Assembly (NCBI RefSeq): GCF_036324505.1
Contig: NC_086367.1
Span: forward strand, 21,925,078-21,989,077
DNA length: 64,000 nt
Direction: 5' to 3'
From: Eleginops maclovinus
Lineage: Eukaryota > Chordata > Actinopteri > Perciformes > Eleginopidae
Shown here: positions 37,564 to 50,962 of the stretch, one piece after another
Position numbering within the stretch: the stretch's first letter is position 1
Layout: every line of letters begins with the position of its first letter
Position numbers and translations under genes: made by a program
Notes under the pieces: model-generated
The model's database searches: none
Seen by the model: the letters and a program-made list of their open reading frames with translations, nothing else
What the model was told of the DNA's origin: nothing

Positions 37564-37735
37564 GTCAAAGAAACCCCCGCCCCTTCACACTGGAGCCGAC
37601 TGGAAGGTGGTCCTCCACCTGCCGGAGATCGAGAAGTGGCTGAGAGCGACGAGCGACCGAGTCACGCAGCTCACACACTCTGTGAGTCAGGACACCGACA
37701 ACAGACACGTGGACGTCCACCTGGTGCAGCTCAAG
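37564..37735 (+). CDS. akap6: akap6 exon: conserved N-terminal block
   Basis: Residues 82-139 read KKPPPLHTGADWKVVLHLPE then IEKWLRATSDRVTQLTHSV and HVDVHLVQLK. This is the best conserved part of the AKAP6 N-terminus, and its near identity to mammalian AKAP6 as I recall it is the main ground for the gene call. The acceptor is tttccag ending at 37563, and the donor is gtagac at 37736. The role of the block is not established to my knowledge. It looks like the start of a helical, spectrin-like region. Confidence 0.95.
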
Positions 37736-39459
37736 GTAGACACACACACACTTTGACCTGCTGCATCTGTGTGTGTTACATCTGCAGGCTGTGTTTGGGA
37801 AGAGTTGACATCATCTGGTTTGTTCAGAGGCATCCCACAATGCAGTGCACACTCACAAAATCTTCTTATCTATTAAACTTTTACATTTTTCTACTCCAAC
37901 GCTCTTTTGCAAAACACCTTTCCAAATCACTGTCAGGTCCGTTTGCTTTATCTGAAGAATGAGTGTGTGTGGATTTAAAAGACAGAATGGAAACACGTTG
38001 TCCGTTTGGCTGTGAGGAGCACTACTTTACAATACTTCAGGCAGGTCGCACATTCGATCTTGTCAGTGTGTTAAACAGGGAGTCTGTTTGCTGTCTTCAT
38101 GGTTTGGATTTTTCTATCCTGGACACAATATTGTTGACATTGTTAAAACTGGTTCTGCTTAAATAACCTTTTAAATGGCCAACCCACTAAAGAAAAGACA
38201 CCAAAAGCATCCAACACAGTCGCAGAGCTGTTATTGTGTCTGGTATTGCAGGATTAAAACAACCCTGCTCAGTTGGCAAAAGAAAAGTAAACAGAAAAGA
38301 AAGTTTGCAGCAAAATTTGAATGCAGGGTCAAAAGTCCAAGCTTTTAAACCTTCTTGAGACGTCTTTAATTGACTGTAACTTATCTAAACGTCTCTTCTG
38401 AACGCTGTTTACACATATATCCTGTCAGCAGAACGGTTGCTAACAGACAGACAGGCCCGCTGTTGGATTTATGAAGACAGCAGAGCATCGGTCGATACGA
38501 ATGTCTGACCTCAGGCAGCAAATTACCCATAATGCCTTTCCACGCTCTTGGTGTTATGTAATGACTCTCTTCCACGAGTCACGCTGTTGACCGATCACTT
38601 ATTTATGTAGCTCAGCGCGCAGCCTTCCAGTGAGCACACGACGTTTGGTTTTCCATCACAAGAGTTTATATAAGAGAAAGAGAAAGAATTTACTGCATCT
38701 CTAGAGATATACATATGTTAGCTTAGCCTCTGTGTTAGCTCTTAAAGGAGAGGTACCCAAAAATCTGTCATATTGATGTGCTTTCTGACACCAAGGGACA
38801 AATTAGTGACCCTGATTTGTTTAAAATGTTATACAACATGTGCATTTCTTAATGAGCTTGTGTAATGACCGGCCACTTCTGAAATATTTACATAGAAATG
38901 TCTATTATTTGATTCATGCTGCAGCAATTTAATTAATATATTGAATCAACCCTCAAACTCTTACCCTCTGAGTCAATTTCTTCTTAATATTTTCACTTTC
39001 TTTTATATTTACAATTAAGAAAAACAGAAAGCCTGACTTTTCCTTTTCCTGCTAAATTTAATTAACTTCTGGTTCATAAAGTTAATTAAATATGAGCCAT
39101 GTGTTATGGCTTATATTTAATTTAACCGATTTACCCCCAAATCCTCCCTTGAATCTCTATCCCTGCACACTTCAAATATTAAATAACATTACATTGAACT
39201 CGCTCTTTACATGCTGCATTCATGCTCAGATGGAAAAGTCGGATATCTGGAGCTTCCACATCACCGGCTGTGCAATGCTGTGTTCAGGTGCAGGTCATAA
39301 TGAACATAAACTATTACAGGAGCCGCTGACTCACTGATTCATAAAGAGGCAGCTTTATTCCGTGCAAACCCAGCCAGCAGGGAGGATCTTTGATTGATGA
39401 GTGTTTATTTTTAACCACAGTGACTCAGATGTTTCCTCTTCATCAGGAAACTGCTCCCC

Positions 39460-40060
39460 CCCCCCTCCTCTCCTCCCATCTCCTATCATCTCCACTCCTC
39501 TTCCTCTTATCTCCTCTCCTCTCCTCTTCCTCGCATCTCCTCTCATCTCAACTCCTCTTCCTCCCCTCTCCTCTCCTCTCTTGTCTCTCTTCTCTTCTCT
39601 TCTCTTCTCTTCTCTTCTCTTCTCTTCTCTTCTCTTCTCTTCTCTTCTCTTCTCTTCTCTTCTCTTCTCTTCTCTTCTCTTTCCTCTCCTCTCCTCTCCT
39701 CTCCTCTTCTCTTCCTCCCATCTCCTCTCATCTCAACTCCTCTTCCTCCAATCTCCTCTCCTCTCTTGTCTCCCCTCTCCTCTTCCTCGCCTCTGCTCTC
39801 ATCTCAACTCCTCTTCCTCCCTTCTCCTCTCCTCTCTTGTCTCTCCTCCCCTCTCCTCCCCTCCCCTCCCCTCCCCTCTCCTCTCCTCTCCTCTCCTCTC
39901 CTCTCCTCTCCTCTCCTCTCCTCTCCTCTCCTCTCCTCTCCTCTCCTCTCCTCTCCTCTCCTCTCCCTGTCCCTGTCCCTCTCCCTCTCCCTCTCCTCAT
40001 TTGCCCCTCTTCTCTCTCCTCAGTGTTTCTCCCTCCTCTCTCTTCTGTGTGTGTGAATAA
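39460..40060. repeat. 600-bp pyrimidine tract with (TTCTC)n and (CTCTC)n arrays
   Basis: The + strand is almost pure C/T. It contains a perfect (TTCTC) pentamer array at about 39588-39681 and a (TCCTC) array at about 39878-39965, with irregular CTC blocks between. Long homopurine/homopyrimidine tracts can form triplex (H-DNA). The open frames across it are repeat artefacts. Confidence 0.9.
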
Positions 40061-40160
40061 AACATGGCTGCAGCAGTCGTCGTGTTTCCAGTAACAGCTT
40101 CAAACATTAGGAGCTGGAGTCATACTGATGCTCAACACACTGATGTGAAAGTGAGGAGGA

Positions 40161-40276
<116 letters not shown>

Positions 40277-40705
40277 TCATGGGACTTGCTGGATCACAGC
40301 TTGGTTCTGGGAAGTGACAGGTCAGGCTTATAGTGACGACATTATTTGTGTGTGTGTGTGTGAGAGAGAGAGGGAGAGAGACAACTGCATCTTTGTATTG
40401 TGTGTGACTGATGTCATCTGGACTGTGTGTGTGTTTGTGTTTCTGTATGTGACTTTGTGTGTATTCAATCCATTCATCAACCTCTGAGGATTCAGTTTGA
40501 ATCACCAACATCTGAACCAAATTTCTATTTAGTTTTTACTTGATTTCACGAGACATTTTCTGACTTGTCTTTTTAAAAACACCAGACTGAAGCAATGTTT
40601 TGCTGCAGCCTGCACATCACTGCCAAATGTGGGAAGTGAAACCACTGGAGGTCAGCAAAAGCAAGATTTTCAGGTTACTTTTTTTGGGTGGTTAATCGCC
40701 TGGTA

Positions 40706-40719
40706 GCACCCTCTAGTGG
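40706..40719 (-). promoter_or_regulatory. CTCF-like core motif, reverse
   Basis: GCACCCTCTAGTGG is the reverse complement of CCACTAGAGGGTGC, one base from the CTCF core. It lies 383 bp before a better match in the same orientation. Confidence 0.25.
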
Positions 40720-41088
40720 CGAGAACCAGTAACACCCAAGTATCTCAAAATAAAATCACTTAAACTGTTCTATTTTTGGATTATAGACTGCAATTTTAAA
40801 ACATTTCTATTAAAACACAGCTGAGCATTTTCCCCCCAATTATGCATTATGCCTTGAATTTTAGAAACCCATTTCCTGCTGTTTTTTGTCACTTTCTTTT
40901 CCCTTCCTGTTGGCACTTTAAACTTCTATTTAACAAACTATTGAACTACCTTTTTCTTGTACTGAGCATTAAAGCAAGCATTACAATTTCATTGTTATCT
41001 ATTCATGTTATAGTGTACCTCTTTATGGTGAGGAAGTGGAAGCTGTCTGAGCTTCTTGAAGGACAGAGCAGATTTTCTCTGGTGGGTG

Positions 41089-41102
41089 GCGCCCTCTAGT
41101 GG
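41089..41102 (-). promoter_or_regulatory. CTCF-like core motif, reverse, strong match
   Basis: GCGCCCTCTAGTGG is the reverse complement of CCACTAGAGGGCGC, a full match to the CTCF core consensus. Such strings also occur inside fish repeats, so binding is not implied by sequence alone. Confidence 0.3.
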
Positions 41103-42189
41103 TGTAATGCATGTATTACAACAGCGTGGATTTCTCATTAACTCAACATTTATGGCCTTAGATCTCTTCACAACAGCTCTTAAGCACAATATGTATTCAA
41201 GGCAAAACATGTAAAACTAATGAATGAAGTATCGTGAATCTGAAGAGGAATCCCTGCCTAGAAACAATATTCTACACACTTAAAAAAATCACACCAAGAT
41301 CCTTTTAGTGTTTTTGTAAAACTTACCTCAATGTTTGGAGCTCTTATTTTAGTAAAGGATTATTCAAATACATTCTTACTCAATTCACGGCACAGAACGT
41401 AACAATAAAACTGAAATAGGGAGTTATTTTGTTTTACTACAGGAAGTAACAGTTAGCCAGATATTGTTTTTGATGCTTTTGTTTATGTTGTTAGTACCAC
41501 CTGGCAACAGGCGTGTGGAAAGTCTCTGATCAGCTGTTCAGTGGCTCAGCTCATAATTCCTCCTTAAATCAGGATCAATCAAACCAGATGCTGCATCTTA
41601 ATCAGAGCTTTAGAGATGGTACGAGTATTTTAAACTTCAGACAGAGCCAGGTTCCCTCCTGTTTCGAGTCTTTATGCTATGCTAAGCTAAGCTAACCATG
41701 TCTTCATCCCAGCTCTTTACTTTTGAGATTGATATCAATCCTCTCATGCTCTCTTTCTTAGACACCAATGCATTATAGAGTATGCTCAAAGCACTAAAAA
41801 AGTACTCATAAATATGTATATTATATTATAAATGTATATTATAACAATAAAAAGCATCATAAATAATTACAATAATAACTATGTCTCATAAAGTAATGTA
41901 TCGGACTATTTTCCTGATTAATAATATACCTTACACATAATTATACATTGCTATATAATGTGTTAAATCATTATGAAAATGTGTTAATGCTTACATCTCT
42001 TATGCTGCACTATAAGCAGATTATTACACAAATATGTTCATGAAATGTAACAGTATATAATATCATATACATCATATTTTCTCTCCAAAACTTTACCTTT
42101 TTAAGTAATACAATTTATATTCTGCTGCACAATAAGCAGGTTATCATAAATAATAACTATGTTTACAATTAATGATACCCACGGGCCTT

Positions 42190-42213
42190 TTGTTGTTGTT
42201 GTTGTTGTTGTTG
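42190..42213. repeat. (TTG)n microsatellite
   Basis: Eight pure trinucleotide units in the akap6 intron. Confidence 0.9.
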
Positions 42214-42625
42214 AATGCCTGAGAACTGTTTATTTTAAAGCCCTTCAGTGATTGTGTTTTGTAATAGAGTTCTCCAGTACTGAGTTGAGAACACGAGCGT
42301 CCCTCTGTTTTTAAATCCAGGGACAGGTAGCACCAGGCCGAGCTTTACTTGTCCTAATTGCGGGCGTGGCGGCCGGCACGGCGTCGGTTCAGGCGACAGA
42401 GCGAGCGATGGGAGCAGACCGATCTCCAGACGCTCTGCTCTCTTTCTCTTTTTCTCCTCTTTCCTTCCTCCCTCCTCTCCCTCGGTCCCTCCCTTCCTCT
42501 CTGTCATATTTATAATGCGTTTGCCTGCGGGCCATTCTTCGATAACCTGACCTTGCCACGGAGCGAATGTTGCACATGATTACAGTGATGCAACCACCCT
42601 GTGTGTAATTTTATGACTGTGGGTG

Positions 42626-42626
42626 T

Positions 42627-42659
<33 letters not shown>

Positions 42660-42749
42660 CATATACCAGCCTCTCAGCCATTCTTGGTATCCGGCTGCAG
42701 GCGGTGTGTAACAGCTGCATGGAGAATGTCCTGCTATGAGAGGGAGGGG

Positions 42750-42842
<93 letters not shown>
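42626..42842. repeat. Inverted pair: (GT)n then (CA)n
   Basis: A GT tract at about 42626-42658 is followed by a CA tract at 42753-42842. The 94 bp between them are unique sequence. The two tracts are complementary on the same strand, so a transcript could fold into a GU/CA stem. Confidence 0.9.
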
Positions 42843-42845
<3 letters not shown>

Positions 42846-44227
42846 TGACAGTACACTTTCTGTATGATTTTCCATTTGCCTTTTTCTCTTTTTCAGATTA
42901 TCTCTCCGCCTCTTCACCTGTTATTAGAGTACAGGAGGTAGGAAGGGAAGGAGTAAAGAGGGGTACGGCTGCACAATTAATCCTATTTTAATTCTAATCA
43001 CACTTTAAACTATGCAATATTTGAATAGCTGGAAGCACAACATTTTTTAAAGGTTAATCATACGTGAAAATACTTTTTTTTTTGGGGAATTATTGTGGGC
43101 TTGATTTAAAAAATGACCACCCCGTCCTTTATCATCAATCGAAAATTGCAATATCAGTCAAAAAACTTGCAGTACGTTAAGTTTAAATATATAAAAATAT
43201 AAAGATACAGATATATTATAACCATGCACTTCATCTTGCAGCTTAAAAAAAACACATGAGAGAGAAACTTTGCAGAGAGACATGACCTGTGTGTGTCCCT
43301 GATTCAAACCCCCAGAGCTTTATTTAAACCGTCCAGAAGCAGCCGGCGGTCTCCCAGCTGTCGGGGTATTTCCGTCCTCTGATGTCACCGTCGTTGCTAC
43401 GCCTGGAATTTTGGGAACTTCTCTGGGACAGATATTCATGTTGAGGAGAGGAGGGGGCAAGGAAAGGAGGAGAAGAGGAAAGGAAAGTAGGAAGAGGGCT
43501 AATCAGTTCAGCTTTTCAATTGACAGACAACATCATCTCTGTCTTCCAAAACAAAACAACAGAGCAGCAAGTTATGGAGGGTGGAGCGGTTCATACATAA
43601 GTAGGAAATTAAAGTAAGTATCAAGCTCTAAACTTGAACTTGAGGCAATACTTTCTTTTAATCAGAACATTTCAGTACAATGAAGAACAGAAAGGACAGA
43701 CATCGAACATATTTTGAATATTTCAATTTTAAAGCAGAATTTTTTTTCCTGGATGGAAACATCTCTCTCCAGAAAAAAGCCTTAACCTTCAATCTCTCTG
43801 TCTCTCTCTGTCGCTATCCTCCCCCCTCTCTTTACAATTGGCAGCTGTTGCACTACAGGCGAAGAATGGGTGTGTGTGTGTGTGTTTGTGTGTGGGGGGG
43901 GGGGTTTGGGTTTTGACAGAGAAAGTGAGCTAGAGCAAAGTTAGGGGCTATGAGATGTCCCTGAGCTTCCTCAGGAGTACCAAAATATTTTTTGCGTTTA
44001 TAAGTTTGTTATCTTTTAAATGAATAATTATCTTCCTGTTGAGCAGATTAAAGGAATTTCCCCTCCTTAAAAGTGACTTGTTCATGCTTTATTTAAAAAG
44101 AGATGGTATATTCTCTGTGCATAAGAGACAGCAATTCATTTATCACATTGAGGTTAAAACAGTTCAGATTTGAGTTGTTGAAAGTTTCTATAATGTTGAG
44201 TCCCACCCATTTTATTAGATAGAAGAT

Positions 44228-44535
44228 AGAATCGGAGGATGAAGCCCTCTTTATTAGTCACATACGTGCACATAGCAGAGCACACACAGTGAAATGTGTC
44301 CTCTGATTAACCCATCCTAGTACTAGGAGCAGCTATTGTGCAGCGCCCGGGGAGCAATGGGGAGGGGGGATTGGAGGTGTCCGGTGCCTTGCTCAAGGGC
44401 ACCACAGCAGGGCATAGGAGGTGAACTGGGACCTCTCCAAGTAGCAGTCCACTTTCCATATATGAAGTCTGTCCAGGACTTGAACCGGCGACCCTACAAT
44501 TCCCAGTCCAAGCCCCTACTGACTGATCCACTAAA
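44228..44535 (+). mobile_element. Fish LINE/SINE-like repeat, about 308 bp
   Basis: Landmarks CTTTATTAGTCACATACGTG, GCAGCGCCCGGGGAGCAATG, GGTGCCTTGCTCAAGGGCAC and CTTGAACCGGCGACCCT are those of a very common percomorph repeat as I recall it. It probably represents a 3' end of a non-LTR element in reverse. The 3' part has a tRNA-like GAACCGGCGACCC string, but I see no A/B-box pair that would establish a tRNA origin. Confidence 0.65.
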
Positions 44536-44662
44536 AGTGATTTGGTGCTTATATAATCAACATAATGGCTGCAGGTCTGATAAAGGCTTGAACTGCAAGT
44601 CACAGGTCTGCATCTTCAAGTGTGTGTGTGTTAAATGTGTAAAGGAAACTATGTCACAGCAT

Positions 44663-44949
<287 letters not shown>

Positions 44950-45904
44950 CCGGTCTGTCACCATATCCCACATGGGAGCAGCAGTGTTTGTGTGCAGCTC
45001 TGGGCAGAACGAGCACTCGCTGTTTTAGCTGCAGAACAAACTTTAACTTCTTTTATTATTTTGCATCGCGTTATTATTTCTGAAAGGTAATTCGACTTCA
45101 ACGAGTCAGATTCTGGAATTTGGAATATTTCCCAGATTACATATCGATCTTGTATGAGACTGTCTAAAGGTAAGAAACCTGCTGAGCGTTGGTGGTCTGG
45201 AGTGTAGATAAAGAAGGCAGATCTCAGAAGGTGTTGATCTCACGGTTTGGTTTGGTTTGGTTTCTGCAGCTGTGTTTAAAATTCAATGCAAGACAAGCAG
45301 GAAGTTTGTAGTGGGACGGAGCACATGGGCTCATTTTTAGAGGACAATGCTTTACACAGATTGATGTTTGGCACAAAGGGTTTTAAATATTGGATTACAG
45401 TAATCAGGATTACTTTTTAAAATCTTATTCGACGGTGTTTTGCTGCTGATCTTTGACCTCCACTTGCAAAGTAAACAGGTTTGTTAGATTTGCTTTATAT
45501 TCAGAAATCTACATCTTAAAGCAAATTAGATTGTGTTGCAAATTAGTCACGGGGAAAGGATTTTAATTTATGTGTAGGGGTGCATTTATAAATTGTGAAC
45601 CTATCATTCCCCAAAGAAGCTTTCCACCATAAAAAAGTATGAGACTTCCATACAAAAATGAATGAAAACTTAGTTAAAATAGGGTTTCAAGCATGCGGCT
45701 TTGTAAACAACCACAGAAGAGGAGACAGGAACACTACCAGCTGCTTCTTGATAGTTTCCCTCCAGTTTCTCCAGGATCTGAACCAGTCTGATCATGTTTA
45801 TATCCAGTAAATACATGTGTAAGCTTTGTAGGGCCATTCGTGTGCTTTCTGTGTTGCTACAAGACACTAAACTCCTTTCCTGCTCAAGAAATCAGCCTTT
45901 TTCT

Positions 45905-46122
45905 GCCCATTGGACTCCTCTGTTTACTTCCCGGACGTAGTGACATCACTGTACACCATCGCTCTAACACATTGTGCGTGATAGGCTAAGGGGACGGGAC
46001 ATCTCTAAATGGTTGACCAATCCCAACAGAGCCGGCCAGCTAACCAATCAGAGCAGACTGGGCTCTGGTTTCAGACAGATGGTGAAAAGAGGTGCTGCAG
46101 CACAGGCCATATGAGAAAACTT
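45905..46122 (+). mobile_element. MITE family 1, forward copy
   Basis: It contains ATTGTGCGTGATAGGCTAAG, CTAACCAATCAGAGCAGACT and AGAGGTGCTGCAGCACAGGC. It is oriented opposite to the copy at 47190-47366, 1.07 kb downstream. Confidence 0.7.
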
Positions 46123-46173
46123 TCTCACCAGCACACATGTCCAGGTAGAGCAGAGTGTATTAGGGAATGAACT

Positions 46174-46174
<1 letters not shown>

Positions 46175-46257
<83 letters not shown>

Positions 46258-46269
46258 AAACACACACAC
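46175..46269. repeat. (CA)n microsatellite with interruptions
   Basis: CA run interrupted by CACT near 46210 and AAACA blocks near its end, located just after a MITE copy. Confidence 0.93.
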
Positions 46270-47189
46270 CTACAGCTTCATTAGAGGCGGGAGACTTCTG
46301 CATCTGCACATGTGGACGCAGCATGAGCTTCCAACAGAGTTCAAGTTGAATAAATGTCCGGTAGCAGAGCTCAGAACCGGCCGTGAACCAAACGTCATCC
46401 GAAAAGCCCCAAAGCTCGAAGTCCTTTTGCAGAAGCTATACCGCTTTGAGAAAAAAAACGCCCGTAACAAGTCTTTGTATCGTAGCAGCGGGTCTCGGCC
46501 GTCTTTGAAGCCGCTTAATTTAAATACTCCAGGGTGAGAAGCAGCGCGGAGTATTTGATCTCCAAGGTAAAACACGCTTCGCTGATGGGCCGCGGCGCAG
46601 GAGCTGAAGGTTATTAGATCCAATGGGTGCGGATGAGGCTGAGCTGTCGCTGCCGGTTTGCACGAGGCCGCTCTGAAGCCCTTGATGTCGGCAGTGATGC
46701 GGGTGAGCTGGGATTGGAGCTGAAGCCTGAGTCGACTTGCTTCAGATTGATTTCAGGCAATTAGAAACCCTGCTGGATGTATGGACTCGGTGATTGACAG
46801 CTCATGTCTTCGCGCTACGTGACCCGGGTGCGAGAAAATGTTTGATATTGAAAGATCAAGTGTGTAGGCCTATTATAGAGATGTGTGATTCTCAGTATTT
46901 TCTACATGGTGTTGTCAATTGATACGTCCATGCACACACACCTTAATCAAGAGTTGGCATGCATGCATACACACACTCACACACACTTTATGGTTTATAT
47001 AGACACATGCTCTGGGCTAACAAGCCTTTCAAAGTTAATCAACTGTCAGGCGGTCAAATCCCTGAAGTTTTCCTCCTGATCTTGCTGTTATTACTGGTTT
47101 CATTTTAAACCTGTCACGGTTATTCACTTCCTGCAGGGGTTTTATATACAGATATCAACTTTAAAAACCATCATAACACATCATAACAC

Positions 47190-47366
47190 GCTTTAATGTC
47201 CAAAATACTCATACTGCCTGTGCTGCAGCACCTCTTTTCACCCTCTGTCTGAAACCAGAGCACAGTCTGGCTGATTGGATCGCTAGCCAGTAGAAGCACG
47301 AGTGTTACATAGTGATGTCACCATCTTCAGGAAGTAAAGAAAGGAGTTCAATGCATATTTTTCAGC
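47190..47366 (-). mobile_element. MITE family 1, reverse copy
   Basis: It contains GTGCTGCAGCACCTCTTTTC, ACCCTCTGTCTGAAACCAG and TTACATAGTGATGTCACC. A middle portion of about 50 bp, present in other copies (the CCCGCCCC and GATAGGCTA region), is missing. Confidence 0.65.
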
Positions 47367-47624
47367 TGAGGAGAGATTATAGATTTAATTTGGCATATAG
47401 TCCAAAAATAATCTTAATAGAAAAATCGGGTCACCAAGACAGATACCGTCCTTCAGATAGAATTTAACACTGCTACACACACCCACACACACACACTCAC
47501 ACACTCACACACACAGCAGGGTCTCATTAGTTCCCTGCAGTCAGACCGGACTGAAGATCTTCTAACAAATGACTTCAGATGGAAACGACAGACTTGGTGT
47601 TAATTCAATCTGAAAGGCCCTCTG

Positions 47625-47627
<3 letters not shown>

Positions 47628-47669
<42 letters not shown>

Positions 47670-47688
47670 TGTGTGGGTGTGTGTATGT
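47628..47688. repeat. (GT)n microsatellite, impure
   Basis: GT run with GGGTG interruptions in the akap6 large intron. A short interrupted CA block lies 160 bp upstream (47474-47516). Confidence 0.9.
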
Positions 47689-50600
47689 GAGAGCATATAA
47701 AAGTGGATTGTTAATTATTGAAGCATCTGAAAGACATCCGTGACATTTTCACCGCTGTTTTAAAGAGACGTGACAGCGCTTTGATGACGAAATCGAGAGT
47801 GTGTGTGCTTCGTTTTTTGCTCGTTTTTTCCTAGATTTTCTTTACATACAGTATATCTACAGTATGTTTAACTTAACATGCGCTGGAGAGCGTGCTAACT
47901 GCACTCCTTCCTCTTGAGGCCGTTCCCGATCTCCCGGCGGAGGGTTTCTGATGAGGCGCCGTGTTCGGGGTGTGAGATGAAAGCGTGGCATGATAAAACA
48001 CACACTGCTGCTGATATCCTAATTGAGAGCGATGTGATGAACTCCCAATGAAGTCTTCAGGGACGCACAAGGACAGAAACACGGTCAACATGTAGGAACC
48101 AGGCAGGAATCCTCTAAAGTTTAGTTTGAATCTCTGCTTTGGAGGATAGACAAAGCATTAGAGCAACACTCCTTTCTTACTTTAATTTAATGGAGGCAGA
48201 ATCTCAAGAGATACTTAAATTAGACTCCACTGTTTGACAAATGAACATAGAATTCATTATACGTTCACATGGTTTAATACAGAAGCTGTTAGAGCAAGAA
48301 CAAGAGCAAAACATCTAATTTTGCAGCAAAAAACCCCCACTGTTTTTGGCTGTGAGATTAGATAAAAATGTGACTACAGACTATAGATACGATGTGAGAT
48401 TAAGCAACGGCTTGCAACTCAAACCAAGGAGGTTTAAAAAGTAAGGAAGCATCCACGATTCTACAGAGAGTTTATTTGATACATTCTGGCAATCAGTAAC
48501 ACTATTAGGCAGAGAGTAGTTACCTGTTGCAGCTGCATGTGTCCCAACAAATAGTACACTTAGTTTTGCTGAACTGAAGTCAGGCCCAGGCCCAGTTCCA
48601 AACCAAACCCATTCACCCTGGCAGTCCATGACTGAGTGAACTTGGTCTGGGGTCTCCCTCTCAGCTGAATGAGGCTGCTTATTTAGGGTGGAGCGTTCAG
48701 AACGAACTCTGTGGCAGAGACAACAGCTGACATAACTTCATAAACATGGGGTGGAATCAGCATCTGTTGAATAAAAACAACTATAATACTTCTTCGTTTG
48801 AGAAACTGCTTTTTGTTTTTAAATCCTATGCTTATGATTTTTTGCAAAAATGATTTCAAATATATAAAGATTTAAAAAAAGAAGTGCACATTTCTTCTCA
48901 ACATCAGAATCTAGTGTATTGCCTGGCACGTAAACAATACATTAGTATTAGTGTGAGGTGGTGCCAACAATTTATGAAAGTAAGACGAAGAGAAGGTCAA
49001 AAATATCACGATTTAAAAACGGAAATATTTAAGAAAATATATTTAGCATTAGCCAAAAAAACAAGGACAAGTATTTACACCGTATTTAAATGTAAAAAAG
49101 AGACCCAAAAAAAGCAGAAATGTGCAACTTAATGTGGCAAACCCTCAACATGGACGTGCAAACGGTGTGAAGGTGGGTAGGGGGAGGATGTAGGGGTCGG
49201 TTTGGACTTGGGCCACTTAGCCCAGAGTGGGCTAACATCTGACAAAGTTCACAGCCAGGTGTGCCGACAGTCGTGACCCCTGAATACCGGACCCTGCGCT
49301 CCTACAGGAGTCATGGATCTGTGTATCTGTTCGATCGCTCCGTGCAGGCGGCGGCACCTGACCACTTACAGTCGTGACAAATGTATTCTGGAGCGGTGCT
49401 CAGCGGGTCACACTGTTAGCCAAGCTAGCATGAGCCACGCTGGCAGAGTGTGTGACCCACATTCTCACATGCCGGCGGGGTTTGAACCTCCCCTGCAGCA
49501 GAGAAAGGGAGGTGGGGGGTGTTGTGTTGTCCAGGCCGGTCTCCATGGAGCAGCTCAGTGACTCAGCGGGCAGTGGGGGGGGGGATATAAAGTATCTGTA
49601 GTCTGGTTCACCTGCTTTCATAAAGGTCGTCTAATTTTAGCCCGGATTAAATCTGTTCATCTGGAAAGCAGCATATTCATGGACAGTAAGAGACAGGTTC
49701 AACTTTCAAATTACTTTATGTAAAGTGCACAAGCTTCACTGTATCCTCACTGTTGTTTGTCATTGTTTTTGTTTATTTCCTTTTTAATGTGTTTTTAAGT
49801 CACTTTTTTGACCTTTTTTTATGATATTTTCGTACCGTTTTCCAACAACAAATACAAAGTATTTATCACATTTATCACAAAAAGTTGCAAAACTATTTTA
49901 CAGATTGAATTTAAGAGCATTATAATACTCGCGTCTGAAAAGTGTGAAGTTCAGGATGAAGGTTGCATACAAAACATGATGCATTTCACTCGTAAATGAT
50001 TGAAATAAAAAGCATTCTTTCTCCATTTCTTGGCAGTTCTAAGAATGCAAGGACTTAAAAGTGAACTTCAGCAAAACAAATCTTATTTAATTGGAATAAT
50101 TCAACATTTTTTGCATGGATTTTAGAGCTGGAGTCATGATGTGGTTAGTCTAGCTTAGCTTAAATACTAGAAGCAGAGGAAACGGCATTCCTGGGTCTGT
50201 CAAAGATGACCCGATAGTTAATGCTTTTATCTTATTTTGTAAATCCACACATAGTTATTTGTGTGTTGTTTTCATTTCAATGCAAAGCTAGGCTACATAT
50301 TGACTCAAAAATCAACCTTTTTTGCTATCTTCAGAGAGTCATTGAATGAAATGTTGAAACTTTGACTTTAATTTGATACTTTTTCTAGATTTGCTGTTTG
50401 TCTGGGTTTATATAGTTGTGTTTTTTGATCATCACTTTAAATAACAAGCTTTTAACTCATTAGGTGTTATGTTACTCCTCCTACCTCATCCATGTAAATA
50501 GAGTTGGAAGACATCGGGGTCTCTGAATACGATGCAACACAAAACCTGAACGTATAGGAAGAACTTACAGTGTTGAGGATATCTTCGCTGTGGAGTCCGT

Positions 50601-50962
50601 CTGGCTGTCTGTGTGTCTGTGTGGTTGCAGGCCTCTTAATTTAGTCCAGTAGTATCCTTGGGTAATATGTTTTTATGGAGACGCTGTTGATCCCCGACAC
50701 ACAAGTCATCCTCTCCATGTTTTTACATATAAACCTGGAAGTGAGCCCACATGAAACTGAGTCACGTTTAAAACGGGAGACTCAGCGCCATCAGTTCTGC
50801 TTTTCCCTGCAACTGAGAGGATCTCTTTGTTCTGCTTCTCATAGGTTGACTGTTTTAGGTGGGCCTTTATATGTGTGTGTTGTTCCTTATGAAGCCTCTG
50901 AAATCTGTTTTTGTACCATGTGATCTTTAGAATCTTTTGTGTGTGTTTGCTCGTGATTGTAG

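Noticed and set aside
39390..40094. 234- and 219-codon Ser/Leu/Pro frames over the pyrimidine tract
   Set aside because: Produced by CTC-type repeats. The opposite strand gives Glu/Arg/Gly frames of similar length, and there is no initiation or family evidence.
44228..44535. tRNA gene or tRNA-derived SINE head (GAACCGGCGACCC string)
   Set aside because: No cloverleaf and no properly spaced A and B boxes. The whole unit matches a common fish dispersed repeat better.
49150..49600. GC-richer stretch with open frames in the akap6 intron as a hidden exon
   Set aside because: The flanking akap6 exons join perfectly in phase and in protein sequence without it, and its translation resembles nothing known to me.
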